Below, one piece after another: positions 51,684 to 61,307 of a DNA stretch of 64,000 nucleotides. The notes below the pieces were generated by a model. It saw only the letters and a list, made by a program, of their open reading frames with translations, had not been told where the DNA came from and did not search any database. Numbering within the stretch: the first letter of the stretch is position 1; every line of letters starts with the position of its first letter. The translations under genes were made by a program, and so were the position numbers. Source of the stretch: Actinomycetota bacterium (lineage in GTDB: Bacteria > Actinomycetota > Actinomycetes > Actinomycetales > Dermatophilaceae); contig JAIUPO010000009.1 in the NCBI GenBank assembly GCA_020160805.1, forward strand, positions 1-64,000. The letters run 5' to 3'.

Positions 51684-53120
51684 TCAGTAGGCGAACTGCA
51701 GTTCGGTGTCGTCGGTCATCTGATCCGGCGACTTGGGCTGCTCGAAGGGGTCAGCGCCCTTCTTGATGTAGTCGGTGTAGAGCTTGATCTCCACGACCGC
51801 GAGGGCGGCATACAGCAGCGTGTAGACGATCATCGAGATCCAGACCTCGGCCGAGCTGACGCTCGGGGAGACGCCGGTCGCGGTGGTCATCAGGCCGTTG
51901 ACGAGCCACGGTTGGCGGCCCATCTCGGTGAAGATCCAGCCGAAGCTGTTGGCGAAGACCGGGGCGAGGGGGGCGCCGAAGATCACGAGGCTCCACCACT
52001 TGCCGCGTGGGGTGCCGCCCTTGCGGGTCGACCACAGCACCGCGGCTGCGGCCGCCATCGTCACGAAGCCGAGGCCCATCATGAAGCGGAAGGACCAGTA
52101 GGTGACGGGGATGTATGGCGTGTAGGTCGCGTCCTTGACGAGGGCGCTGGAGTCGGAGCCGTATTTGGCGATCAGTTGCTCGCGCAGCGGGTTGATGCCC
52201 TCGACGGGCTTGTCCAGGCTGCCGGTGGCCATGAAGCCGAGGACACACGGGACCTTGATGGAGAACTTCTCCTTCGTGCCATCGGGGGTGCCGATGGTGA
52301 ATACGGAGAACGGGGCGCAGGTGTCGCTGGTCTCATAAAGTGCCTCTGCGGCAGCCATTTTCATCGGCTGCACTTCGGTCATGATCTTGCCCTGGAGGTC
52401 ACCGGAGAAGATCACGCCGAGGCTGGCGATCAGGGTCACGATGGCGCCAACGCGGGCCGAGCGACGATAGAGGGAGTTGTCGGCGGCTGGCCGGCTGCGA
52501 CGCATCAGCCAGACGGAGACTCCCATGACCATGGCGCCGCCGACCATGTATGCCGAGGTGATGACGTGCGGGAAGGTCACGAGCTGGACCTTGTTGGTGA
52601 GCACGGCGAGGAAGTCGGTCATCTCGGCGCGGCCGGTGGTCGGGTTGTACTTGTAGCCAACCGGGTTCTGCATGAACGAGTTTGCCGCGAGGATGAAGTA
52701 TGCGGACAGCACCGTGCCGATGTGCACGGCGAGCATCGTCAGCGCGTGGAGCTTCTCCGGCAGCTTGCCCCAGCCGAAGATCCAGAGGCCGAGGAAGGTG
52801 GATTCGAGGAAGAAGGCGAGTAGGGCCTCGAAGGCCAGCGGCGCGCCGAAGATGTCCCCGACGAAGCGGCTGTAGTCGGACCAGTTCATGCCGAACTGGA
52901 ACTCCTGCACGATGCCGGTCACGAGGCCGAGCGCGAAGTTGATCGTGAAGAGCTTGCCGAAGAACTTCGTCAGGCGCAGGTAGTCAGGGTTGTGTGTGCG
53001 GACCCACTGGATGTGGAAGTAGGCCACGATCGCACTCATCCCGATGGTGATCGGGACGAAAAGGAAGTGGTAGACGGTCGTGATGGCGAACTGCCACCGG
53101 GCGAGGTCTAGGGCGTCCAT
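51684..53120 (-). CDS. cydA: Cytochrome bd ubiquinol oxidase subunit I
   Basis: Heme-bearing subunit I of cytochrome bd. The 478-residue protein starts MDALDLARWQFAITTVYHFLF and carries His ligands for the hemes (His in the first helix, YHFLFVPIT) and the quinol-loop-side motif GWIFTEMGRQPW near 390. The Q-loop is of the short type. The ATG chosen has GGAGCTC upstream; an in-frame start 24 bases earlier is unlikely. Upstream lies a tandem 15-bp repeat that may control the operon. Confidence 0.95.
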   Translation of the reverse strand: MDALDLARWQFAITTVYHFLFVPITIGMSAIVAYFHIQWVRTHNPDYLRLTKFFGKLFTINFALGLVTGIVQEFQFGMNWSDYSRFVGDIFGAPLAFEALLAFFLESTFLGLWIFGWGKLPEKLHALTMLAVHIGTVLSAYFILAANSFMQNPVGYKYNPTTGRAEMTDFLAVLTNKVQLVTFPHVITSAYMVGGAMVMGVSVWLMRRSRPAADNSLYRRSARVGAIVTLIASLGVIFSGDLQGKIMTEVQPMKMAAAEALYETSDTCAPFSVFTIGTPDGTKEKFSIKVPCVLGFMATGSLDKPVEGINPLREQLIAKYGSDSSALVKDATYTPYIPVTYWSFRFMMGLGFVTMAAAAAVLWSTRKGGTPRGKWWSLVIFGAPLAPVFANSFGWIFTEMGRQPWLVNGLMTTATGVSPSVSSAEVWISMIVYTLLYAALAVVEIKLYTDYIKKGADPFEQPKSPDQMTDDTELQFAY

Positions 53121-53193
53121 CGCGTGAGCTCCGAGAGAAGGCAAATTCCGGGTATGACGAATCGACCCTAAGAAGGCCTTTTGATCGCCGCAT

Positions 53194-53223
53194 GTGAGGC
53201 GAACCTTCGTGAGGCGGACCTTC
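53194..53223. promoter_or_regulatory. Tandem 15-bp direct repeat upstream of cydA
   Basis: GTGAGGCGAACCTTC and GTGAGGCGGACCTTC are adjacent, one mismatch apart, about 75-100 bases before the cydA start. The region 53121-53273 has no gene. The repeat does not match the Rex (TTGTGAA-type) or DtxR consensus, so its binding protein is unknown. Confidence 0.45.
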
Positions 53224-53273
53224 GTGACCGATCAGACAGGCGGGGTTACTCCACGGGGCTTGACGGGGGGCGG

Positions 53274-55472
53274 CTAGTCGGCCCGAGATACGCCCACAGG
53301 TATGCCATTGAGGATCGCATTCCCGGTGATTGCCTCGGTGCGCTGCGGGTCGCTGAGTTCGTTAAACGACACTCCCGCAAGGGTTTTCGCGTGTTCAAGC
53401 CGTATGCCGTCCGCCCTCGCGTGGCCATATCCGTGCGGTAGACAGACCACTCCCGGCATGACGTCGTCGGTCAGGTGGCAGTCGATGCTGACCTTGCCCG
53501 CGGCGGATGTGATGTCGACAACATCTCCATCGCGGATGTCCCGCTCGGCCGCGTCGGTGGGGTGGATGAGCAGGCGGTGGCGGGGTTTGCCGCTGGTCAG
53601 GCGCGGGACATTGTGCAGCCAGGAATTGTTGTCGCGCTGGGCGCGCCGGCCGATGAGGAGCAGCTCATCACCCACGCCGTTGTGCGCGGTCGCCCCGGCT
53701 GCATCCAGGGCCGCGATCGCTTGGGTGATGAGGGGCTGACCGAGGTGGACGAGTTTGTCCTCGGTGTAAAGGCGCTGGGGGAGGCGGGGTTCGAGCGGTC
53801 CGAGGTCCGCTCCGCCCGGGGTCTGCGCCAACTTCTTCACCGACAGGCCGGTGCCCAAAGCCTTGAGGAGCAGGTCGACCTGCTGCTTGGGCGTGCTGCG
53901 GAATCTCGCTTGTGCCTCAACAGTTTTGGGCAGGTCCTTGACGGCTGTCGCGGCCGTGTTGGCCAGGCCGGTCAGCCCTTCGGCGTCGGCAAGAGCCTTC
54001 TTCTCGCGCAGGGTCACGATCCGCAGCGCCAGTTCCTTGGCGATCTCCCAGTCGTGGCGGGCTTCCTCCGGCTTGTCGAAAAGCGCGCTGGACCAACGGG
54101 CGGTGTTGCGCACCGCGAGCAGGTGGAAGACGAGGTCGTAGTGGTCGCGCTCGAGGGGACCGGTCGGCGGGAGGATGACATCGGCATACCGGCTGGTCTC
54201 GGTGATGTAGAAGTCGATGGCGACCATGAAATCGAGCCCGGCCAGCGCGTCGCCGAGGTCATCGCCGGCGGGGGTCGAGGAGACCGGATTGCCGGCGAGA
54301 CAGACGAGCCCCTTGATCTGGCCGTCCCCGGGTGTTGAGATCTCTTCCGCAAGAACGGAAACGGGAAGTTCGCCGCCGAACTCGGGCAGGCCGCGGACGC
54401 GGGAGGACCAGGCGCCGAGGTGTCCGGCGCCGAGCATCCGCTTGCCGATCAGGTCGATCGCCGGGGTGGTGAACATCGTGCCACCGGGGCGGTCGAGATT
54501 GCCGGTGAGGGCGTTGATGCACTGCACCGCCCACTGGCAAATGGCGCCATGCTCCTGCGTGGAGACGCCCATCCGTCCGTGCACGGCGGCGCTCTCGGCG
54601 CTCGCGATCTGGCGAGCGAGGGCGATGATCTCGGCGGCCGGCATACCGCTCATGGGCTCGGCGCGATCGGGGGTGAACGGGGCGACGGCGGCGGCGACCT
54701 CGGCGAGGCCACGGACATACTCGGCGGGCTTGGTCAGGCCCTCGGTGGTGAGGACGTGGAGGATCGCGAGGAGGACATAAGCATCGGTGCCGGGACGGAT
54801 GAAGTGGTGCGCGTCGGCGACCTTGGCCGTCTCGGTGCGCCGCGGGTCGAGGACCACGAGCCGGCCGCCGCGGGCCTTGAGTTCGCGCAAGCGGCCGGGG
54901 AAGCCGGGGACGGTCATCATCGAGCCATTGCTAGCCATCGGGTTGTTGCCGATGAGGACGAGCAGTTGGGTGCGGTCGATGTCCGGGACGGGCAGCAGGA
55001 ATTGGTGGCCATAGAGCAGCATCGCGTTCAGGTGATGCGGGAGCTGATCGACGCTGGTGGCGCTGAAAGTGTTGCGCGACTTGATGGTTCGCACGAGGTT
55101 CACGCCGTGGGTGAGCGCCCCGAGGCTGTGGACATTCGGATTTCCGAGGTATGCCGCGACCGCGTCCGCCCCGTGCTCCGCCTGGATCGCGACGATGCGC
55201 TCGGCGACGAGATCGAAGGCCTCATCCCAGCCGATCGGCTCCCAGGTCGCGTCCGCGCCGGGCGCGCCGACCCGGCGGACGGGGGTGCGCAGGCGATCGG
55301 GATCGGTGTGAAGGTCTTGGAGCGCAATGGCTTTGGGGCAGATGTGGCCGCGCGAGAGCGGGTCCTCCTTGTGGCCGCGGATGCTTACCACGGTCGGCCC
55401 GTCAACCTTGACCTCCAGCCCGCAACTCGCCTCGCATAGGACACAGGTGATGTAGCGGGTCTCTTCGGCCAT
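53274..55472 (-). CDS. Molybdopterin oxidoreductase with N-terminal [4Fe-4S] site
   Basis: A 732-residue bis-MGD enzyme of the DMSO-reductase/formate-dehydrogenase superfamily. The N-terminal [4Fe-4S] ligands are Cys10, Cys13, Cys17 and Cys45, followed by a conserved Lys (CPKAIAL). The C-terminal MGD-binding domain includes VVDITSAAGKVSIDCHL and NELSDPQR. No Tat signal or NAD-binding domain is seen, so it is probably cytoplasmic and needs other partners. It resembles orphan actinobacterial proteins such as Rv0197 (recalled). It runs in the same direction as cydABDC but is separated from cydA by about 150 bases. Confidence 0.82.
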   Translation of the reverse strand: MAEETRYITCVLCEASCGLEVKVDGPTVVSIRGHKEDPLSRGHICPKAIALQDLHTDPDRLRTPVRRVGAPGADATWEPIGWDEAFDLVAERIVAIQAEHGADAVAAYLGNPNVHSLGALTHGVNLVRTIKSRNTFSATSVDQLPHHLNAMLLYGHQFLLPVPDIDRTQLLVLIGNNPMASNGSMMTVPGFPGRLRELKARGGRLVVLDPRRTETAKVADAHHFIRPGTDAYVLLAILHVLTTEGLTKPAEYVRGLAEVAAAVAPFTPDRAEPMSGMPAAEIIALARQIASAESAAVHGRMGVSTQEHGAICQWAVQCINALTGNLDRPGGTMFTTPAIDLIGKRMLGAGHLGAWSSRVRGLPEFGGELPVSVLAEEISTPGDGQIKGLVCLAGNPVSSTPAGDDLGDALAGLDFMVAIDFYITETSRYADVILPPTGPLERDHYDLVFHLLAVRNTARWSSALFDKPEEARHDWEIAKELALRIVTLREKKALADAEGLTGLANTAATAVKDLPKTVEAQARFRSTPKQQVDLLLKALGTGLSVKKLAQTPGGADLGPLEPRLPQRLYTEDKLVHLGQPLITQAIAALDAAGATAHNGVGDELLLIGRRAQRDNNSWLHNVPRLTSGKPRHRLLIHPTDAAERDIRDGDVVDITSAAGKVSIDCHLTDDVMPGVVCLPHGYGHARADGIRLEHAKTLAGVSFNELSDPQRTEAITGNAILNGIPVGVSRAD

Positions 55473-55741
55473 GCCTGACAGTCTTCCACCTGGACCGGTG
55501 CCTCGCCCGCGGCCCGAGCTTGTGGTGAGCGGCCGCCCGCCCGCCGCGCCAATCACCGTCCCACCGGCGCGGGCCGTGGGGGGCTGTCGGTGCCCTCCGA
55601 TAGCCTGGGCAGGGCATCGCCTCGACGTCATCGTTGTGACGCGAATAGTGTTGATGCGCAAAGATATTCGAGCAATAGAGGCTTGTTTTCCGAGTGCTTT
55701 TCCGGTAGTGTGGTGAGTCACGACTGGGGGTGTCAGCGGCG
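55473..55741. other. Intergenic region with AT-rich promoter patch
   Basis: No gene is visible in these 269 bases between the divergent molybdopterin oxidoreductase and HNH genes. The right half (about 55620-55715) is clearly richer in A and T than the surrounding GC-rich DNA and holds TTGATGC, ATATTCG and a GAATAGTG tract, consistent with a promoter for the HNH gene. Confidence 0.4.
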
Positions 55742-57544
55742 ATGATGACGGCAGTGTCAGAGCATATGGTCGAGGGGTTACGCGGCCTCGCGGAGCAGGT
55801 GTATGCCGTGTCCGCCGAGCCCTCCACGGCGCGTGATCGTGCCGGCTGGGTGCAGTTGGTCGCCGAACTTCAAGGTTTGCTCAACACTCTGACCGGAGCT
55901 CAGGATCAGGCGATCGTTCGCGCCGTGGCCATCGATCAGGACTGGGACCAGGACGGCGTCATCGTCGAGACGCATCGGGCGCTCGGGCACATCAGCCTCG
56001 ACGGTCCCGACCTCGTTGCTGCTCGACTGCGGATCCCCCATACGCTGGTGCAGAGTCGAGTCGAGACAGCGGTTCGGGTGGCGGCGGGTCGGCAGCCGCG
56101 GTATGCCGAGGACTCGCTCTCACCCACGGCGGCGCCGGATGCCGGGCCGGGTCAGCCGACGGGTCTGGGTGCGGTCGCGACGGCGATGCGCGAGGGACGT
56201 CTGGATGGTTATCGCGCCAAAGTTCTCGCCGAGGAGTTGGCCGATGCGCCCGCGGAAGCCGCCGCTCTCGTGATAGCTCGCCTTGGGGATCGACTCGATC
56301 GCTGCACCGGATCGCAACTGCGGGGGCACACGCGCAAACTGCTGGCCCAGATCGACCAGAGTGCCTTGAAGCAGCGCATCGAGCGAGCGCGCGCCGACAT
56401 CCGCCTCCAACGGCGGGTCTCAGATCCGGGCGTCGATAGCTGGTCCGCCTTGCTGCCGGCCGAGTCCGCACTGCCCGCCTGGGCTGCTGTCGACCAACTC
56501 GCTCTTGAGTATGTTCAAGCGGGCAAGTACCCCACGATGGCCGTGGCCCGCGCCCACGCGATGATGGACCTGATCACGGGCAATGCGACGGTTGAGGTTC
56601 AGGTGCACCTCACGGTCCCCGCCGATGCCCTCCCGACCGATGGCGAGATGCCCGTACCGCCGCCCGCTGATCCTGGGCCCGACTGTCCAGGTGCAGGTTC
56701 TGATCTTGCGGCCGGTTGCGGAGTTGACCGGGCAGCGAGCGCCCCGGTTGCAGCGGCGTGGGCGAGCGCGGAGGCCGGGCTGGTTGAGGCGACGCCGATC
56801 GGGAAGACCGAGACGGTCTTGTTGGATCGCGAATGGTTGCGAACGAGCGCTCTGGTCACGCGGCACATCCAGCCGTGCGATCCAGACACCGGAGCCCTCC
56901 GATTCCACGGCGACAACCTGGCGGAGGGAGACGCCACGGCCCGCTATCGGCCCGGCGAGCGGCTCATCGCCCACGTCAAAGCCCGCGACGGGCGATGTCG
57001 ATTCCCCGGCTGCACCATCAACGCGCGATTTTGCGACGTCGACCACGTCCGCGCCTGGCCCGACGGCGCGACCGGGCCGGACAACCTCATGTGCCTATGC
57101 CGTCGGCACCACCGGATCAAGCAGTCACCCGGGTGGCAGGTGCGGCTCGATACGGGAGCAGTTGCGCGATGGCGCGATCCCACGGGGGTCGAGCACACGA
57201 CATACCCTCTGGATCGGCTCACCGCGGCCCGCGTCGCGTTCGACAAGCCTTGCCCGCCAACGGCATTCACGCAGCCGACGCCTCGTTGCCAGCCTATGAC
57301 CATGCTCGAGTACTCCCTCGAACACCAACTCGCCCACCACGAGGCCATGCAGGAGGACTTGGTCCGCCATGCTCGCGCTCTCTCGCTGGACGTCCGACCC
57401 AAGGACACGGTCTTGGAGCGGTCCGACCCTCGAACGCCCTCGGCGATACGGGCGCTCTCGGGCCTGCGCGTGCTCCGCGTCACCCTCGCCGAACTCGACG
57501 ATCTCGACGTGGGCGGGTGCCTACGTGACGAGCCGCCCTTCTGA
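55742..57544 (+). CDS. DUF222/HNH endonuclease-domain protein (13E12-like)
   Basis: A 600-residue protein of the actinobacterial 13E12 repeat family: an N-terminal DUF222 domain of about 330 residues, then an HNH nuclease site near 430-470 (CRFPGC, DVDHVRAW, GPDNLMCLCRRHH). The two Cys pairs bind zinc and the HNH His residues are intact. Copies are numerous in actinobacterial genomes and their role (a mobile repeat, possibly a homing nuclease) is unclear. The ATG was preferred; a GTG four codons earlier is possible. Its 3' end overlaps the convergent hydrolase gene. Confidence 0.88.
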   Translation: MMTAVSEHMVEGLRGLAEQVYAVSAEPSTARDRAGWVQLVAELQGLLNTLTGAQDQAIVRAVAIDQDWDQDGVIVETHRALGHISLDGPDLVAARLRIPHTLVQSRVETAVRVAAGRQPRYAEDSLSPTAAPDAGPGQPTGLGAVATAMREGRLDGYRAKVLAEELADAPAEAAALVIARLGDRLDRCTGSQLRGHTRKLLAQIDQSALKQRIERARADIRLQRRVSDPGVDSWSALLPAESALPAWAAVDQLALEYVQAGKYPTMAVARAHAMMDLITGNATVEVQVHLTVPADALPTDGEMPVPPPADPGPDCPGAGSDLAAGCGVDRAASAPVAAAWASAEAGLVEATPIGKTETVLLDREWLRTSALVTRHIQPCDPDTGALRFHGDNLAEGDATARYRPGERLIAHVKARDGRCRFPGCTINARFCDVDHVRAWPDGATGPDNLMCLCRRHHRIKQSPGWQVRLDTGAVARWRDPTGVEHTTYPLDRLTAARVAFDKPCPPTAFTQPTPRCQPMTMLEYSLEHQLAHHEAMQEDLVRHARALSLDVRPKDTVLERSDPRTPSAIRALSGLRVLRVTLAELDDLDVGGCLRDEPPF

Positions 57545-58423
57545 TGTCGCACCCAGGAAGTCGGCGACCATGTCGATATAGGCCTGGCGGTCCTGGAAGT
57601 AGCCGCCGCAGTGATCGGCGCCGGGGAAGATGTGGAGGGTCGGCTTGGGCTCCCCGGCAGCGGCATATAGCCGCTGCGCGTGCTCCACGGGTATGACGCG
57701 GTCCTGGTCGCCGTGCATCAGCAGCACCGGCCGCGGGGCGAGGTCGGCGAAGCGATCGATGGGGGAGACCTCGCCGAAGGCATAGCCATAGCGCCACTGG
57801 GTCGCGCGATCGGTCAGCCAGAGCAGCGGCACCGGCGGGAGTCGCAGTTTGCCGATGGCATTGCGGATGACGCCATGCAGATCGGCGAAGGGCGAGTCCA
57901 GGACGAATGCCGCCACGCGCGAGTCACCCGACCCGACCAGGATGCTCACCGCGGCGCCCATCGAGAAGCCCACGAGGACGAGCGCCGCGTCCGGGCGGCG
58001 AGCGACGGCATACTCAATCGCCGCCCGCAGGTCGGCTTGCTCGTAGTGCGCCAATGACTGCGGCCCATCCTGGGAGTCCCCATTGCCGCGAAAGTCAAAG
58101 AGCAGCACAGTATTTCCCGCGCGCCACAGCCCCGGCCCAATGCCCAGCATGTCGGACTTGTTGCCGCGGTGCCCGTGGCTGACGATGACGACGCGCTCGC
58201 TGTCGGGCCGGTCCAGCCACCACCCGGCAAGCTGAGTCCCATCGTCGGCAGTGAAGCTGACATCTTCGGACGACGCACCGACCTCGAACGGGCTGAACCG
58301 GTAGTCCGGCCACGGCCGTTGCGGTCCACTGATCTGCCGCGCACCCGCGAGGACCCCCGCCACCAGCCCCGCGCCAGCAGCCGCGACGAAGCCAACCGCG
58401 CCCGCGGCGCCCTTGCGACCCAC
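57521..58423 (-). CDS. Alpha/beta hydrolase
   Basis: A 300-residue hydrolase anchored by an N-terminal helix (GFVAAAGAGLVAGVLAG). The nucleophile elbow is VGFSMGAA (Ser), the acid Asp lies in MHGDQDRVIP and the catalytic His in GADHCGG near the end. The GTG, five bases after the galE stop, precedes the conserved segment. It resembles the BEM46/FrsA-like serine hydrolases. The substrate is unknown; galE is its partner gene in the operon. Confidence 0.82.
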   Translation of the reverse strand: MGRKGAAGAVGFVAAAGAGLVAGVLAGARQISGPQRPWPDYRFSPFEVGASSEDVSFTADDGTQLAGWWLDRPDSERVVIVSHGHRGNKSDMLGIGPGLWRAGNTVLLFDFRGNGDSQDGPQSLAHYEQADLRAAIEYAVARRPDAALVLVGFSMGAAVSILVGSGDSRVAAFVLDSPFADLHGVIRNAIGKLRLPPVPLLWLTDRATQWRYGYAFGEVSPIDRFADLAPRPVLLMHGDQDRVIPVEHAQRLYAAAGEPKPTLHIFPGADHCGGYFQDRQAYIDMVADFLGATSEGRLVT

Positions 58424-58428
58424 CCGGG

Positions 58429-59448
58429 TCAGCCCTCGTAGCCCGTCGGGTTCGCCGACTGCCAGCGCCAGGTGTCGGCGCACATATCGTCGATCGTTTT
58501 GCATGTCTGCCAACCCAATTCGGCGTTCGCCTTCGCCGGGTCCGCCCACGACTGCGGCTGGTCGCCGGCGCGGCGCGGGCCCACGTCATACGGCAGTTCG
58601 CGCCCGACGGCGCGTTCGAAAGCGTGCAGCATCTCCATGACGGAAGTCCCCTGCCCGGTGCCGAGATTCCAGATCGAGACCGGCTCCTGCGTGCTGGCGA
58701 GTTTGTTGAGCGCGGCGACGTGACCGGCGGCGAGGTCTTCGACGTGGATGTAGTCGCGCTCGCAGGTGCCGTCGGCCGTGGGGTAGTCGTCGCCGAAGAC
58801 TGTCAGCTTGTCGCGGCGTCCGACCGCGACCTGGGCGATGAAAGGCATCAGATTGTTGGGGATGCCCTGCGGGTCCTCGCCGATGGTGCCGGAGGCATGC
58901 GCGCCGACCGGATTGAAGTAGCGGAGCAAGGCCACTCGCATCTGCGGATCAGCCGCCGCCACATCGGACAGCACGTGCTCGATCATCACTTTGGTGCGGC
59001 CATAGGGCGAACTCGACTGCAGCGGAGCGTAATCCTCGCGATAGGGCAACGGAGCGTGCTCGCCATAGACCGTCGCGGACGACGAGAAGACCAACAAGTT
59101 CACGCCGTGCCGACGCATGGCGCGCACGAGCGAGAAGGTGGAGTCGAGGTTGTTCTCGTAATACTCCAGCGGGATCTGAGCGCTCTCCCCGACGGCCTTC
59201 AGTCCGGCGAAGTGGATGACCGCATCGAAGGCCTCGTCGGCGAACAGCCGCTCAGTCTTGTCTCGGTCGGTCAGGTCGAAGGCGTGCACCGGCAGATGGC
59301 GCCCGGTCAGCGCCTCCAGCCGCCCGATCACCGCCGGCTTGCTGTTGGCGAATGAATCGACGATGACCACGTCATGACCGGCTGCAACCAGCTGAACGAC
59401 GGTATGGGAGCCGATATAGCCGGCGCCGCCGGAGACGAGAACACGCAT
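58429..59448 (-). CDS. galE: UDP-glucose 4-epimerase
   Basis: NAD-dependent epimerase that interconverts UDP-glucose and UDP-galactose for envelope polysaccharides and the Leloir pathway. The 339-residue SDR protein has the nucleotide-binding motif GGAGYIG near the start, the FSSSATVYG segment near 122, the catalytic Tyr-x3-Lys in SPYGRTK near 150, and the NLGTGQGTSVMEML block. It is the first gene of an operon with the alpha/beta hydrolase. Confidence 0.95.
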   Translation of the reverse strand: MRVLVSGGAGYIGSHTVVQLVAAGHDVVIVDSFANSKPAVIGRLEALTGRHLPVHAFDLTDRDKTERLFADEAFDAVIHFAGLKAVGESAQIPLEYYENNLDSTFSLVRAMRRHGVNLLVFSSSATVYGEHAPLPYREDYAPLQSSSPYGRTKVMIEHVLSDVAAADPQMRVALLRYFNPVGAHASGTIGEDPQGIPNNLMPFIAQVAVGRRDKLTVFGDDYPTADGTCERDYIHVEDLAAGHVAALNKLASTQEPVSIWNLGTGQGTSVMEMLHAFERAVGRELPYDVGPRRAGDQPQSWADPAKANAELGWQTCKTIDDMCADTWRWQSANPTGYEG

Positions 59449-59513
59449 GGCTCAACCGTATGCGACCCCAGCGGCGCCGTGCGCCGACTGCGAGCCCGCC
59501 CTACAGTTGCGGC

Positions 59514-61307
59514 GTGGGGATCAGGGTGCAGCCGGGCCGTATGCCAGCCGCGAACGCCTTCCTCGTGCTGGCCCTGACCGCCACAGGAATCAGCAGCACC
59601 TACATCGCCCGCACGGCGGCGCCCAACCCGCCAGCCGCGCGCTTCTTCACCACCGACCCGGCCTGGAGCGTGCATACCCCCGGCAGCGGCACGCCGGACT
59701 GGGTCGCGTCCGCCGTCCGCGCCCCGGGGTTGGAGTTCGTCGGAAGCCTGCCCCCGGTCATGGCGAACGCGGTCCGCGAGGTGGCGGCACGGCATACCGA
59801 CTCCGCGGTGTGGACAAGCGTCACCACCTTGCGGCACCGGGACGGCCAGCACTACAACATTCCGGAAGTCTTCGTCGCCAGCAGCGAGGGCATCGTGCAG
59901 CCGATCGCCCCGAGCACTCTCCCGCTGCCCCTGCTGTACCAGCCCGCGATCCAGGTCCTTCCAGCCCGAATCGCCATGGGAGAGAAGTGGTCCCAACTCG
60001 GGCGCTCGTCATACGCCGGCATCGAGATCACCAGCTACACCGCTGAAAGCGAGATCACCAAGGTTGGCAACGACGGGTGTGTCGAAGTCCGCTCCCGCAC
60101 TACGTTGACTCCCACCGACGACGGCTCCGATCTCGGCGCCACGCCTTTGGACGACACCAACACGACGACCTACTGCCCCGGTGAGTGGTCGGTCCGCACA
60201 ACCGGCGGGTCCGGCGATCAGCAGACCGTCGACGCCGCCGATGCTGTGGCAACGATGGCGGACTTCGCTGCGCCGCAAGCGAATACGGGATCGGACCTGG
60301 CCGTCGGCACCGACACGCTCTTCACTCGGCCCACCCCCGGTGCGGCGAGCACCGACCCGCTCGTCATGCCATCGGCCAATGTCGTCCTCGATGCCGAGGG
60401 CGCCAGCCAGGTCATGTCCGCCGTGGTCGCGGACGGACCGCTGGCCTTCCCCGTTTGGCGGGTGCCCGCCGCCGCGCCCTTCATCGCCGCCCCGATCCAG
60501 GCCGGGAAGTTCGCCGTGCTCGCCGACAGCGCCGGCGTTGTGACCGGGGTCGAGCCGGCGACCGGGTTCGTCCATTGGCAGGTGCGGCTCGACAAGACAA
60601 TTCGCAAGCTCGCCACCGAGCCGGAGGGCCGCCTTGTGGGAGTTCTCGACGCTCTCGGCCGCATCACCGTGCTTGACGTAGAGACCGGCACTCGCGTAGC
60701 GCAGGTCCAGGGTGCCGCGAATGATCGTGGCCTAGCCATGCCGGATGGTGGGTTGGTCGTCTCCGGTGGCGAGGGCGGCCTGCGGGGCGTGCGCATCGCG
60801 GCGTCCTCGGCCGCGGATTCCGTCACCTTCACGACGGGGGAGGCGTTGCTCGCCGGGCCGGTCGTCACGAACGGCCGTCTCGTCGTGGCGACGGATCGCG
60901 GGGAAGTGGTTGCCTCCTCTCTGGCGGGCGATGAGCTGGCCCGCCGGTATGTCGGCTTCACCGCGGTCGATGCGCTGACCGCTGGTGACGGCGTCGTCGC
61001 CATCGCTGCGCGCGGACGCATCACGGTGCTGGACGATGCCCTGAATATCACTGGGCAGCAGGGCGGTTCAGCGGATGCCCTGACGGTCGGGACCAGCGCG
61101 GACGGCAAGCCTGTGGTGACGGCCACAGCGGCCGACGGGACCTTGCGGGTGTTCGGTCGCGATGGGCAGCTTGTATGGCGTGGCCACGCCACCGTGCAGA
61201 CCCCAACCGGTCCGTCCGTCCTCAAGGCCGCGGCGCAGACGGTCGACGGCGTCACGTATGTCTCCTCCGCCACTGGCGTCGAGCGCTTCGCTGGGGACTC
61301 CCGATGA
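59514..61307 (+). CDS. Membrane-anchored beta-propeller (PQQ-like) protein
   Basis: A 597-residue protein with a signal-anchor near residues 10-30 (PAANAFLVLALTATGISSTY), an extracellular domain of about 280 residues, and a beta-propeller from about 300 onward built from short repeats such as KFAVLADSAGVVTGVEPATGFVHW and GRITVLDVETGTRVAQVQG (PQQ/WD-like). The GTG start directly follows a TACAGT -10-like sequence, so a leaderless transcript is likely. The end overlaps the next gene (ATGA), so the propeller and the membrane partner are made together. Function is unknown. Confidence 0.6.
   Translation: MGIRVQPGRMPAANAFLVLALTATGISSTYIARTAAPNPPAARFFTTDPAWSVHTPGSGTPDWVASAVRAPGLEFVGSLPPVMANAVREVAARHTDSAVWTSVTTLRHRDGQHYNIPEVFVASSEGIVQPIAPSTLPLPLLYQPAIQVLPARIAMGEKWSQLGRSSYAGIEITSYTAESEITKVGNDGCVEVRSRTTLTPTDDGSDLGATPLDDTNTTTYCPGEWSVRTTGGSGDQQTVDAADAVATMADFAAPQANTGSDLAVGTDTLFTRPTPGAASTDPLVMPSANVVLDAEGASQVMSAVVADGPLAFPVWRVPAAAPFIAAPIQAGKFAVLADSAGVVTGVEPATGFVHWQVRLDKTIRKLATEPEGRLVGVLDALGRITVLDVETGTRVAQVQGAANDRGLAMPDGGLVVSGGEGGLRGVRIAASSAADSVTFTTGEALLAGPVVTNGRLVVATDRGEVVASSLAGDELARRYVGFTAVDALTAGDGVVAIAARGRITVLDDALNITGQQGGSADALTVGTSADGKPVVTATAADGTLRVFGRDGQLVWRGHATVQTPTGPSVLKAAAQTVDGVTYVSSATGVERFAGDSR

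Noticed and set aside
53194-53223. Possible Rex or DtxR site before cydA
   Set aside because: The repeat lacks TTGTGAA...TTCACAA and the TTAGG...CCTAA pattern; it was kept only as an unassigned repeat.
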